The translations under genes and the position numbers were made by a program. Positions 17,336 to 25,770 of a stretch of 64,000 bases of DNA are shown in pieces; position 1 is the stretch's first letter, and every line of letters begins with the position of its first letter. The notes below the pieces were generated by a model. That model was not told where the DNA came from and made no database searches. It saw nothing but the letters and a program-made list of their open reading frames with translations. Origin of the DNA: Fibrivirga algicola (GTDB lineage: Bacteria; Bacteroidota; Bacteroidia; Cytophagales; Spirosomataceae); contig NZ_WAEL01000012.1 in assembly GCF_011742925.1 (NCBI RefSeq), forward strand, positions 95,378 to 159,377, read 5' to 3'.

Positions 17336-17647
17336 ATGGAATATGATCAGGAATTAATCGCCATCGACTGCCTCAACGCCCTGTTCTGGAACTACAGCCG
17401 CGACGACATCAACGCCTTAAAAAGCGGTTCGTCAGACTTTGCCTACGTTTGGGATACCTACATCGCCGATAAACAGGGCGAGAAATCCTTTAACGAGCTG
17501 TGGCACTGCTGGATGGTCAAATTCAACCTGACGACTAAAACCCTTTTGCTAGACCATGCCCTCGCGCGTTACCGCGCGGAGAAGCAAGAGGCGCTGCAGA
17601 GCGCACGGGTAATGAGCCGGTTTCTCGACAATCAGAATGAAGAATAA
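17336..17647 (+). CDS. Small hypothetical protein
   Basis: A 103-residue acidic, helical protein, starting at ATG. The LIAIDCLNALFWNYSRDDINAL start and FNELWHCWMVKFN centre give no family match. It stands alone, with 106 bp to the next (broken) gene. No signal peptide or membrane segment. Confidence 0.55.
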   Translation: MEYDQELIAIDCLNALFWNYSRDDINALKSGSSDFAYVWDTYIADKQGEKSFNELWHCWMVKFNLTTKTLLLDHALARYRAEKQEALQSARVMSRFLDNQNEE

Positions 17648-17753
17648 GCCCCTTGACTTAACGTTGATGAACGTACCCAACCAGCTGGTGACGGAACTGG
17701 CTGGCCCGGCCTATCACCAGGAAATCAGCTAATTAGCACAACCGCTTAACTAG

Positions 17754-18853
17754 ATGCCTACCACTGCTCCATCAACTCATTCTGCATTACCGGCCTGTTG
17801 GATTCTGGATCGGACTGTCGTTAAGTGGCAACGTAAATCCTTTACGGTCGTGGGAATTATGGATTTACGGATTCGTAAAGCCCTACATTGGCAGGTGCTG
17901 CGCCCGGTTACACCCCAGGCCGTGGCCCAGGTGCTCGACGAGACAATCCAGCAATACGGTTCTCCGCCCGCATTGGTAATCGGAGTCGACCCACTCTTTA
18001 AGAGCCCGGCGTTGCTGGCCGCCTATCAAACTCATCAGTGTCTGCCCCTCGACTTGCGGCAGGGTAAATCGTCAGTTTCTATATTTATTCGAAGTCTGTG
18101 GCGTAATCTGGCCTGGGAAGGGTTGAGTTGGAGCCAGCCGGAGACGGAAGCGGCATTCCGCCAAACGATTGATACCTGGCTCAAACACTACAATCAGGAG
18201 CGCCCGCATCAAGCCCTGGGCTATAAGACCCCAACGGCACAGTGGCAGCAAACTGTTCTTGCATCGGTGGAAAAATCTGTGTCGCACCAGCCAAGGGATG
18301 AGGCGGCGATCATTCCCTTAACAATTCGTCTTACAGGAACAAACCCGCTGATTTGGCGGCGGGTGTTAGTCTGTTCCTCCATGACGTTTTCTCAACTGCA
18401 CCAAGTCATTCAGCTCGTAATGGGCTGGAAAAATGCTCACATGCATGAGTTTAGGGTGAATGCACTCGCATCGGGCCAATAAATGAGGCGTTGGAGACCG
18501 ACGACGAGCCCATCGATGAGGCGCAGGTGCGTTTGCAGGAGGTGCTTTCGCCTTCCAGTACGCAGTTTCAGTATACCTATGATTTCGGAGACGGTTGGGA
18601 GCACCAGATTCAGATAGAACCAGAGCAACCCGCCCAAGCGGCGACCCAATATCCCGTCTGCACGGCAGGTGAGCGCAATTGCCCGCCCGAAGATTGCGGA
18701 GGCGTACCCGGCTTTGAAAACCTGCTGGCGGTGTTGCATAACAAAACACATCCTGCCCGGGACCAATGGCTGAACTGGTTGGGCGGCGCTTACAATCCCG
18801 ATTCGTTTAACCTCACGACCATCAACCGGCAACTGGCTAAACGGTTTCTCTGA
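17754..18853 (+). pseudogene. Frameshifted IS3-type DDE domain fused to PRiA4_ORF3 domain
   Basis: The first ORF (17754-18482) has a degenerate rve/IS3-type integrase core: VVGIMDLRIRKALHW, VIGVDPLFKSPAL where TDNG is expected, and the hallmark YNQERPHQALGYKTP tail. The usual catalytic Glu is not evident. It then continues into a PRiA4_ORF3-like domain (LTGTNPLIWRRVLV...MHEFRVN). A one-base loss near 18466 shifts the frame; the rest of the domain (YDFGDGWEHQIQIE...CPPEDCGG) continues in the other frame to 18853 through INEALETDDEPIDEAQVRL. The protein was therefore one fusion and is now broken, unless the shift is programmed. Confidence 0.75.
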
Positions 18854-19664
18854 GGGGCATTCTATCCGTTTCGTACCCGTTCTACAACTGATCTTTCCGA
18901 GCATTGGCAGGAGAAGCAACTGAATGAATATATTATTCGTTTTTTTAGCTCATTGAGTCTGGCTACATCAACTCGAGGTACTGGCCGTAGTGTTACCCTC
19001 ATTTGTGGTTACCCTGTCGCATAACTTCCTGCTTCACACGCGGCAGTTCGATTTCTTAAGCCAGGTACATATCCTGAAGAGCTGACCATTCCAGATCGAC
19101 GGTCGGCCCATTCGGGATACACAAAGGGGCTTGCAGGCAAAGCTATACACCAGATCGTGTCAACCTATTTCATGGAGATGCCTACCGTTTCATAAAGCCA
19201 ATTATGTTAAGCAAAATGTCTAGGTGAACCATCAAAATTGGATTAGCTCGCTCCAGAGAGTACACATCAAACCAATTGGACAGCCTTACTAGCCATCAAC
19301 CCACCGATTTGAAGAAAGGCTTAGCGGGGGGCAGCAGTTACCGGTTTGGCCCTGGGCTCACCAAGCAGAAAAACGGTTCTCAATCCGTTTGTATCCGTTA
19401 GAAGACCGATTCGGTAACCGATTCCAAACCGTTTTATCCGTTTTTAAGCCGTTCACGTAACGGTTTCGGCCTACGTTTCACCTACTAACAGCGCTCTTAG
19501 GAATAATACCAATGCGGTTCACGGCTAAGTAAAGCTGGTAAAAACGCGGCCCTGAAGCGGCATAGAACGACGGACACGGCATGGGGCGGATAGGCTTCAC
19601 TCGCCTTGCTTAAAAAAATTCGGATTGCGGAGTTTACCGTATGAATTTAAGGATGGCTGTCCTG
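18854..19664. other. Region without a recognisable intact gene
   Basis: About 800 bp with short open stretches only. Contains the CCGTT-rich repeat tract at 19371-19468 and a short motif (TAGGTGAACC near 19222) similar to one near 30639. No gene is supported. Confidence 0.45.
19371..19468. repeat. Tract of repeated (A)CCGTT / AACGG motifs
   Basis: In under 100 bp there are about nine copies of CCGTT, ACCGATT or AACGGTT in both orientations (for example CCGTTTGTATCCGTT and ACCGATTCGGTAACCGATT). It could be a protein-binding array or a decayed repeat; no gene lies in it. Confidence 0.45.
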
Positions 19665-20067
19665 CTAAACAGGATGCTTTATTAGCTTCAACCCACTGAT
19701 CAGCAAATGATCAAAATCATGATCAGCCGTATGCAACTCCATATTCAGATACAAAGCGATGGCGGCAATCCAGAGGTCATTCTTACCCATATTACGGGCG
19801 CTGATGCCTAGTGGCAACGGCGTCTGTTTTGATCTTCCCTGACTGAATACATCGATCTCAGCATAGAAGCGCGTCACCTCCCAGTTCAGGTTCACGATTG
19901 GACATGAGTCGATCAGGTGGATGAATTTCACTTTTTAACACCCCCAATCATTTTTCAAGGCTAGTGCTTCCAATTCGCTAACGACCACAATCGGCATCAC
20001 TACGCGGATGGGCAACAGGGTCTGCGTCCGTAACATGACGGATAACCAGATTGGTATTGAAGATCAT
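19665..20067 (-). pseudogene. VapC-like PIN-domain toxin, frameshifted
   Basis: The 3' part (19665-19931) encodes a PIN-domain C terminus: KNDLWIAAIALYLNMELHTADHDFDHL, with the conserved acidic residues of a PIN nuclease. The 5' part starts at ATG 20067 (MIFNTNLVIRHV, the first PIN strand with a D-to-N change relative to the usual DTN) and then changes frame twice (MPIVVVSELEALALKNDWG lies in another frame). At least two frameshifts are needed, so the toxin is dead. Its start overlaps the stop of an antitoxin remnant as ATGA, the usual TA arrangement. Confidence 0.7.
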
Positions 20068-20190
20068 TGGTCAGACCGGAGTTGCCTTTCCATCTCATCC
20101 CATTCAGCCTCGGAAAAACCTAGATGCGGTACCGTAAGCAAATTGAAAAAAAATTGATCAATAAGCAATCTCCAAACGACGGTTTTGTAC
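20064..20190 (-). pseudogene. Antitoxin remnant upstream of the dead VapC
   Basis: An open stretch ending GFSEAEWDEMERQLRSDQ with its TGA overlapping the toxin ATG. The acidic, helical C terminus is what VapB-like antitoxins use to bind the toxin. No start codon was found in frame, so only the tail remains. Confidence 0.45.
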
Positions 20191-20202
20191 GAAAATACTC
20201 GT

Positions 20203-20254
20203 ATTAACAAAAATGTAGTGCAAGAGATAATTTTTGCACTACATTTTTGTTAAT
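20203..20254 (-). terminator. Hairpin downstream of the small peptide gene
   Basis: Perfect 21-bp arms (20203-20223 and 20234-20254, core ATGTAGTGCAA) with a 10-nt loop, 45 bp after the stop of the 48-codon ORF. The arms end in T-rich sequence on the minus strand. It probably ends the transcript of the radical SAM unit. Confidence 0.6.
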
Positions 20255-20298
20255 CAATACTACAGATATAGTATTAATCGCTGAGTACAGTTATAAGA

Positions 20299-20445
20299 TT
20301 ATCCTACAACTGAATTCTTGTCAGCGCAGACCATCTCGTCGCTAGTGCGAGCTTTCCCTATGTATATAAGGCCGCTATTTAGCGTGTTAATAGTCTGTGC
20401 GTTCGCAGTTTTGCGAAGCACCGGGAAGCTGATTTGCTTCTTCAT
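20299..20445 (-). CDS. 48-residue peptide after radical SAM gene, candidate RiPP precursor
   Basis: An ORF too short for routine tracks: ATG at 20445, TAA at 20299, read codon by codon. The peptide starts MKKQISFPVLRKTANAQ, has a central NTLNSGLIYIG, and ends CADKNSVVG with a single Cys. It begins 18 bp after the stop of the radical SAM/SPASM gene on the same strand and is followed by a strong hairpin, so the two appear to form one short operon. Precursor peptides of radical SAM maturases are commonly this size and position, although no GG leader junction or Cys-rich core is seen. Assignment as precursor is inference. Confidence 0.5.
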   Translation of the reverse strand: MKKQISFPVLRKTANAQTINTLNSGLIYIGKARTSDEMVCADKNSVVG

Positions 20446-20463
20446 AGTTTTAAATTGTTTATG

Positions 20464-21789
20464 TTAAACTGAAATTAAATTTACTATAGAATCAAAAGAT
20501 TTTTGTTGTCTCTCAAACTGGTCAATTAGACCTAAATAAAAATTCTGTCTATAACTTGACAAGCACTCATTCTGCGAGATAGGTAGGCTCTTCGTAAGCT
20601 GTGAGAGATGACAACGTCCTCCACACAAGTACCTCAAATCGCATGATTTACATAGGGGTAATTTATCAACAAGCGATGCTTGATAACCCCTCATAATACC
20701 CTCTACAATTTCTGTAGCATTTGTCTTAAGAAAATTTCCTTGAATAAACCGAGGTGTTAAACAAGGTGAAACACTGCCATTTGCGTATATAGCCAAGGAT
20801 GTACCATAGCCACAGTTGCTACGTTTAGCAATCTTAGATGGGACGAAATTTCCCCTAAGTAATTGCGGGGTAATGATGTTTAATGTTGTAACAAACTCTT
20901 TATGAGTGAGCGGTTCATGAGTATTAGCTAATCCACGCCCTTCTAATATATAATTGGCTATTTCCACATTTACCATGAACGGAAGACCGTCAACAAACGA
21001 AACCATATTATTTAATAGGTTCTCGCGGTTGCTTCTCATCAGAGTCATATTCAACGTGATTGGTATCCCGTTTTCAGCAATAATGTATAGTCCTTTCAGT
21101 GCCTTTTTATAGGCACCATGGCCCCTGATTTTATCATGCACCTCCTCAGTTGATCCATCAAAACTTACAGACACCTGCTCTAAGTATGGACTGACCTTTT
21201 TAGCGAATTCATTGGTCCATAACATTGCATTCGTAAGCATACTTATTGAGCACCCGAATTGGCTGTACGCTTCTTCAACGAAGTCCAAGAGCCAAGGGAC
21301 CGTAAGAGGCTCCCCACCGCTTATACTCAAATGTACGTTCTCATGATAAGCTGCTACAGCCTTTATTATTTCTATCCAATCTTCTTTCCCTAATTCATTG
21401 TTAAAAGGCTTCCCCGACTCTACATAACAATGTGAGCATCTGATATTGCATCGGTTTGTTAAGTGTACTTGAATAGTGAAGTAATCTTTCTTACGCGTAG
21501 AAGATTGTTTCTGAAAACTATGATTATTAACCTTAGTCAGCAAAGCTTGTAAGTACTTCGCGCTCACCTCGTCGCTGTAGCCATACGAGCGGATAGCATC
21601 AAATGCGTCACCAATTGTAGCACCTCTCAGTAACCTTCTTAATGCTTCAGTCTCTGGGTTTTCCAAAGCAACCCAGCTCGGCTGCTGAACATCGATAAAA
21701 AGTGTCTTCTCGCCAATCGTATGTATAGATACATCCTCCGGCAAGCTCAACTTGTCCTCGAAATCCAATGTAATGATGTCCGATTGCAT
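20464..21789 (-). CDS. Radical SAM/SPASM peptide-modifying enzyme
   Basis: A 441-residue enzyme. Residues about 10-88 look like a PqqD-like RRE (ENPETEALRRLLRGATIGDAFDAI), the domain that binds precursor leaders. The radical SAM core has the [4Fe-4S] motif CNIRCSHC (Cys114, 118, 121) and a GGEP motif in LSISGGEPLTVPWLL. The C-terminal SPASM domain carries further cluster cysteines (CGYGTSLAIYANGSVSPC and CKSCDLRYLCGGRC). This layout is typical of enzymes that install thioether or carbon-carbon crosslinks in ribosomal peptides. A 48-codon ORF follows 18 bp downstream. Base composition is lower in GC than the flanks, suggesting transfer. Confidence 0.88.
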   Translation of the reverse strand: MQSDIITLDFEDKLSLPEDVSIHTIGEKTLFIDVQQPSWVALENPETEALRRLLRGATIGDAFDAIRSYGYSDEVSAKYLQALLTKVNNHSFQKQSSTRKKDYFTIQVHLTNRCNIRCSHCYVESGKPFNNELGKEDWIEIIKAVAAYHENVHLSISGGEPLTVPWLLDFVEEAYSQFGCSISMLTNAMLWTNEFAKKVSPYLEQVSVSFDGSTEEVHDKIRGHGAYKKALKGLYIIAENGIPITLNMTLMRSNRENLLNNMVSFVDGLPFMVNVEIANYILEGRGLANTHEPLTHKEFVTTLNIITPQLLRGNFVPSKIAKRSNCGYGTSLAIYANGSVSPCLTPRFIQGNFLKTNATEIVEGIMRGYQASLVDKLPLCKSCDLRYLCGGRCHLSQLTKSLPISQNECLSSYRQNFYLGLIDQFERQQKSFDSIVNLISV

Positions 21790-22010
21790 AGCGATTAGTT
21801 TTATCTAACTTACACGTTGAAACCCACGAAAAATCTCACTATTTGATCGAAGTAACAGGAATTATTTTCCTAGAGTTCGTTTTTGCCAAATAATTGTTGG
21901 GTTTAATGGGAAAATTCATAATAATATTTTGTTATTTTTCTTATTAATTGAATTTTATTCTATCTGAAAGATTTACCAACTTAAAACGCTGTTACACAGC
22001 AGTTTATGCA

Positions 22011-22988
22011 ATGACAAAATATTTACTTTCTCAATGGAAAGCAATTGAATTGTTTTGTAAGGTTGTATGCAAATATGAGATTTTGCAAAAAGAAGGAGGC
22101 AACAATAGCGGGCTTAACAAGCAGACATCATTAAAAGTATCTGATTTTCAAAACAATAATTTGCTGTTACAAACTCTACGCAAGTATGAAAGTCCTAATT
22201 ACTATAGGCCTTTCGGTGATATATACATGAAGCAAATTGCTGAGAAAGAGGGCATATCAAGGCATTATCCAAAAGCTCTATACGATCTTAGTCTTGAGAT
22301 ACGCTTCTCAGAACCAGTCGTAAGAACGCTAGATGAGCTTTTGCTACTACTAATTTTTATAGGTGAGCGAAGCAGCCTGACGAACTTCACAGCTTTAGAG
22401 GAATGGAGACCAAGCGACAGACAACGTAAATTTGAGAACAGCCGTTGGTGGCTATATTACTACGAACAATATGTTGATCCTGAAAATCAGACAGAAGTAG
22501 TAGGTCTTACTCGGGCAGTAGTACATCTAAAGCCGTTTGCTGAACTAGTCATAAACAATATTGACGCTTCTGAAGGCTTACCAGGTAAGCTGGGAACGTA
22601 CAACGGCCAATACAGTATATACGGTCGAACAGGAAAGCACCTTCTGCTTCAAGGACGCTTGGGTAATGACCAAGCTAGAGACTTACATATCTTACTACAT
22701 ATTGGAGATGAAGAGTTTGACGCAGGCGAAATTGCTTTGGGTCAATTCCATAATGTAAACGACACCATATACTCTGGTACTATAATATTGGAAAAAGTTT
22801 CACAACGAGGAAGTTTGAGACCAGCCTTCTTTGAAGCGGGTGATAGCCAGATAGATAGTGTATACTGGGACTTCTTTAAAGAGAAACATAAAAACCGTAT
22901 TAGGGTCAAATCAGATATGAAATCGAAAGGTAAACTAAGAGTTTGGATCGACAAAAAACGGAGAAAAGAAGAAAATAAGGGCAAGTAA
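22011..22988 (+). CDS. Hypothetical protein divergent from the radical SAM gene
   Basis: A 325-residue protein if started at ATG 22011 (MTKYLLSQWK); the open frame reaches back to a TTG at 21948. A helical N-terminal part (about 1-130, with RWWLYYYEQYV) is followed by a beta-rich part (about 160-270: AVVHLKPFAELVINN, GTYNGQYSIYGRTG, HILLHIG) and a very basic Lys/Arg-rich tail. No family is recognised. It is transcribed away from the radical SAM gene from a shared AT-rich intergenic region, so it could be a regulator or partner, but nothing in the sequence proves a link. Confidence 0.65.
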   Translation: MTKYLLSQWKAIELFCKVVCKYEILQKEGGNNSGLNKQTSLKVSDFQNNNLLLQTLRKYESPNYYRPFGDIYMKQIAEKEGISRHYPKALYDLSLEIRFSEPVVRTLDELLLLLIFIGERSSLTNFTALEEWRPSDRQRKFENSRWWLYYYEQYVDPENQTEVVGLTRAVVHLKPFAELVINNIDASEGLPGKLGTYNGQYSIYGRTGKHLLLQGRLGNDQARDLHILLHIGDEEFDAGEIALGQFHNVNDTIYSGTIILEKVSQRGSLRPAFFEAGDSQIDSVYWDFFKEKHKNRIRVKSDMKSKGKLRVWIDKKRRKEENKGK

Positions 22989-23026
22989 TGTTTCTGGCTC
23001 ACGGTGGGGCGGAACCCCAGGATCCA

Positions 23027-23123
23027 AGGGTTTCTTATGCATGTGCCGCCCCTGATATACGCAGAAGTCGAGTATGAAGGAATTTGAGCGTATATCAGGG
23101 GCGGCACATGCTTATGAAACCCT
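23027..23123. repeat. Long inverted repeat with about 35-bp arms
   Basis: Left arm 23027-23062 and right arm 23088-23123 match over about 34 of 36 positions (core GCATGTGCCGCCCCTGATATACGC split over the copies) with a 25-nt loop. It starts 39 bp after the stop of the hypothetical gene. The arms are longer than normal terminators and have no T-run, so a small palindromic mobile element is an alternative. Confidence 0.7.
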
Positions 23124-23344
23124 CATGGCCTTAGGACAGGTAGCTTTGCCGTCTCGTACAAAATCCGTCATTTCACCTCAATCAACTGATTTAAGGTAAG
23201 TTTGACTTATACTCTGTTCACGGCGATCTGGAGGGGTTACGCGTTCGTAGAGCCTACAAAAGCTTGCCCATACTGTAAATCTGAATAGATTTTCCTGTAG
23301 CATACGTCAGGTTTCAGACGACTCATTATGAACTGTGTTAAAAG

Positions 23345-24335
23345 TCAAGTAAGCGAGCGTAAAACTGGCCGATAATTAGGGTCAAAATCCTCGTCGAACT
23401 TTATAACCGCAAAAGCCTGACGAAGCAACTTGTAAACCACAGTCACCAACGCCAGCGTGGTCGACTTACCAGCCGCCTTTAAACGTTGATAAACCTCTTG
23501 GCAAGGCTTATTATAGCGGATCGCTAACCAAGAGGCCATATACAACATGGCTCGTAATTGAGGATCGCCGGTCTTACAAATCCCCTTGGTGGTTTTGGAT
23601 TTACCCGACTGATAAACCACCGCTACCACGCCAATGTATTTAGCTAATGCCTTGGTCGTATGAAACTGGCGAAAGCCTCCCGTTACGTCAATCAAGGCAG
23701 TAGCAATAGTTGTAGAGATACCCACAATGGATGTTAATCGATGGATCTGGCTGGGGAAGTGCTGCTCAGTCAACTGCTGAATCTCGCCCATTAACAGGGT
23801 AATAGCTTCCTGAAAGTGAGCTAACATCTGCGTCAAACTCACTTGAACCTGATCATCCTTGATAGGCAAAGGCGAGAATGAATGGGCTAGATTAGCCAGA
23901 GCGCGTTGCTGCTTTTTGTACTGACGAAGCAGCGTTCATTTTTGTCTTAGACACAGCATCATGTCACTATCCATCTCATAAATAGGAGGTTGTGCCATCT
24001 GTCCATAGCGAGCTAATAGGACCGCATCACTCATGTCAATCTTGGTCACGGAAAGTTGCATCTTGCCGAAATGGTGGCTCTGCTTGGGGTTAATGACCGA
24101 GATGGCGATACCTGCCTGGCAAAGTAGGTAAATGAGTAGCACCGAGTAAGATCCGACGGTCCGCCGCTGCGGTGGCTTCAAGAATAACGTGAGTCTCTTT
24201 GAGGAGTGCTTTGTTTAATCGACGAATACCCTCAGGTGCGTTCGTAAAGTTACTCACTTTCCAGGTGTCTGCGCTTAGCGGGAGTGCTACCGCCAGGGTG
24301 TCCTTAGAGACGTCAATGCCAACATACGTTTTCAT
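23345..24335 (-). pseudogene. IS110-family transposase, inactivated
   Basis: Three pieces of one DEDD (IS110-type) transposase. The N-terminal part (24335-24090) carries YVGIDVSKDTL with the first catalytic Asp. A frameshift near 24160 moves the middle (YSVLLIYLLCQAGIAISVINP) to another frame. An in-frame TGA at 23936-23938 precedes the C-terminal Transposase_20 part (LTSIVGISTTIATALI, YIGVVAVVYQSGKSKTTKG, KTGDPQLRAML). With one frameshift and one stop the element is dead. IS110 elements lack classical inverted ends and, as a family, use a structured bridge RNA from an end; the flanking non-coding sequence was not resolved here. Confidence 0.85.
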
Positions 24336-24448
24336 GGGTCAAAGGGGGAAAAGAAGACAAGGAGTAGCGTACTGAGCGCTCAATTTTGCTAGCTTAACAT
24401 ACTATACACGGCGTTGACCAGTTGAACTGTCCAAGCTTCCAAAATTGA

Positions 24449-24509
24449 CCAATGTGGGTCGAGACATAAGATACGGGCTTGGCCCATGTTATGTCTCGAC
24501 CCACATTGG
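24449..24509. repeat. Perfect 21-bp inverted repeat
   Basis: Arms 24449-24469 and 24489-24509 (core GTGGGTCGAGACATAA) are perfect, with a 19-nt loop, about 110 bp beyond the 5' end of the dead IS110 gene. It may mark an element boundary or be an independent palindrome. Confidence 0.7.
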
Positions 24510-24655
24510 TTGCTCTTCTTAGCAGTCAAATTAAGCAGGAAGGGGACAAAATCGGACTGCGCTTCAAACGTAGTATGTTAAGGGAAACCTGACAGCTTGA
24601 CCCACTGTAAGGACAACCGCTGCGCTAGCATAGCGGCTATCCCTGCCCTGAGAAA

Positions 24656-25003
24656 TCAGGGACGGCAGATGGGCACACAAGCACCCGTTTTGGGGTCGCA
24701 ACGGTAGCGCAAGACACCGTTTGAACAATGCACGTCGTTTAAGTCGGAAAACCGCTCGCGAAGGGGCGCAAAGTTTTCGGCAAATCTATCGAACGAGATT
24801 CTTTGTGCACCGTCTGGCACAAATTGTGTTTCCCATGCAGCCTCTATATCGCTAGAGGCGGGAGCATCGATTTCACACACCCGAAACTGCATCAGCTCAA
24901 ACGGCAGGTTCCTTTCCTGAAAAAAATGGTTTACCATAGCGGCAAGGTCATCGACATTGTCTTCGAGCAGTTCAAAATTTTTAGGGCTAATTGGGGTCAG
25001 CAT
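24656..25003 (-). CDS. Small Cys-containing hypothetical protein
   Basis: A 115-residue protein with no signal peptide. The N-terminal part is acidic and helical (LLEDNVDDLAAMVNHFF) and the C terminus holds several cysteines and prolines (HCSNGVLRYRCDP...ACVPICRP), possibly a metal-binding or disulfide tail. It starts 12 bp after the stop of the Ig-like lipoprotein gene on the same strand, so it is likely the last gene of that transcript. Function unknown. Confidence 0.6.
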   Translation of the reverse strand: MLTPISPKNFELLEDNVDDLAAMVNHFFQERNLPFELMQFRVCEIDAPASSDIEAAWETQFVPDGAQRISFDRFAENFAPLRERFSDLNDVHCSNGVLRYRCDPKTGACVPICRP

Positions 25004-25015
25004 CGGGATAGGGAG

Positions 25016-25765
25016 TTAGTCGGTTAAACGAACATGGAGTTTGAGAGTATCGGTGGCCGTAGGCACAGTCTTGACAGTAGCTCGCAGTATTACGTCGGTA
25101 GCAGCAACAAATTCACCAGGTGAATAATAGGCGATCACCTGTCCAGTATTGTCACTGGTTTTCAGGGTGTTGCCTGTTCTAAACCGCCCGTTTGCGGAGG
25201 TTGTTCCGTTGGGCATTAGATCCGAAAACTCCACCTCGGTCCCTCGGGAGGGTGCCCGGCCGTCTTTGTTGAGTAGGCGGGCCGTCAGCACTACATCACC
25301 CCGAAATCCCGACAGTGCGCCAAGGGTATTTGCCGTTAGTTGCAGCTTCTCGGGTAGAGAAGGGAGCACACTTATCACTTGTCGGGCTATATAGTCGCGA
25401 CGGAGTTCAGCATAGGCCATTTCGGCAGCTACAGTCAGGCTTGTTGGAGAGGCGACGATGGGGGCCAGTAGCGTGACGCTGGCCACCAACCGGCCATCCA
25501 CAAATTCGGCTGCTTTGGTGGTGCGACCGTCTTTAGCTTCAGCATAGCTACCACCGGTGGTCTGAAAGACCACCGTCCGTTTATCGGAGTCTATGTTAGG
25601 GTTTAGAAAGGCCGATACAGTCACGGTCGAAGCCCCGTCGGCGGTTACGGTCGAGCTGCTAACGGTCATTTCGCTAATAAGATTGGCCGTTAGCAGTTCA
25701 TCAGGTTTGCAGGTCAAGAGTAACAACGAAAGGGTTAGTAGGTATGTCAGGTACGTTGTTTTCAT
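25016..25765 (-). CDS. Lipoprotein with Ig-like repeats
   Basis: A 249-residue protein with a signal peptide and lipobox-type LLLLTCK (Cys about residue 19). The mature part reads as two bacterial Ig-like (Big_1/invasin-type) domains: TVTADGASTVTVSAFL...KRTVVFQTTGGSY... and LTARLLNKDGRAPSRGTEVEFS...SDNTGQVIAYYSPGEF. A surface lipoprotein that binds or spaces other components is likely. It starts 5 bp after the stop of the 25.8-27.3 kb gene, so these two are co-transcribed. Confidence 0.75.
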   Translation of the reverse strand: MKTTYLTYLLTLSLLLLTCKPDELLTANLISEMTVSSSTVTADGASTVTVSAFLNPNIDSDKRTVVFQTTGGSYAEAKDGRTTKAAEFVDGRLVASVTLLAPIVASPTSLTVAAEMAYAELRRDYIARQVISVLPSLPEKLQLTANTLGALSGFRGDVVLTARLLNKDGRAPSRGTEVEFSDLMPNGTTSANGRFRTGNTLKTSDNTGQVIAYYSPGEFVAATDVILRATVKTVPTATDTLKLHVRLTD

Positions 25766-25770
25766 GGCGT

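Noticed and set aside
22742..23107. 121-codon minus-strand ORF over the 35-bp inverted repeat
   Set aside because: Overlaps the hypothetical gene end and the palindrome and has no protein-like features.
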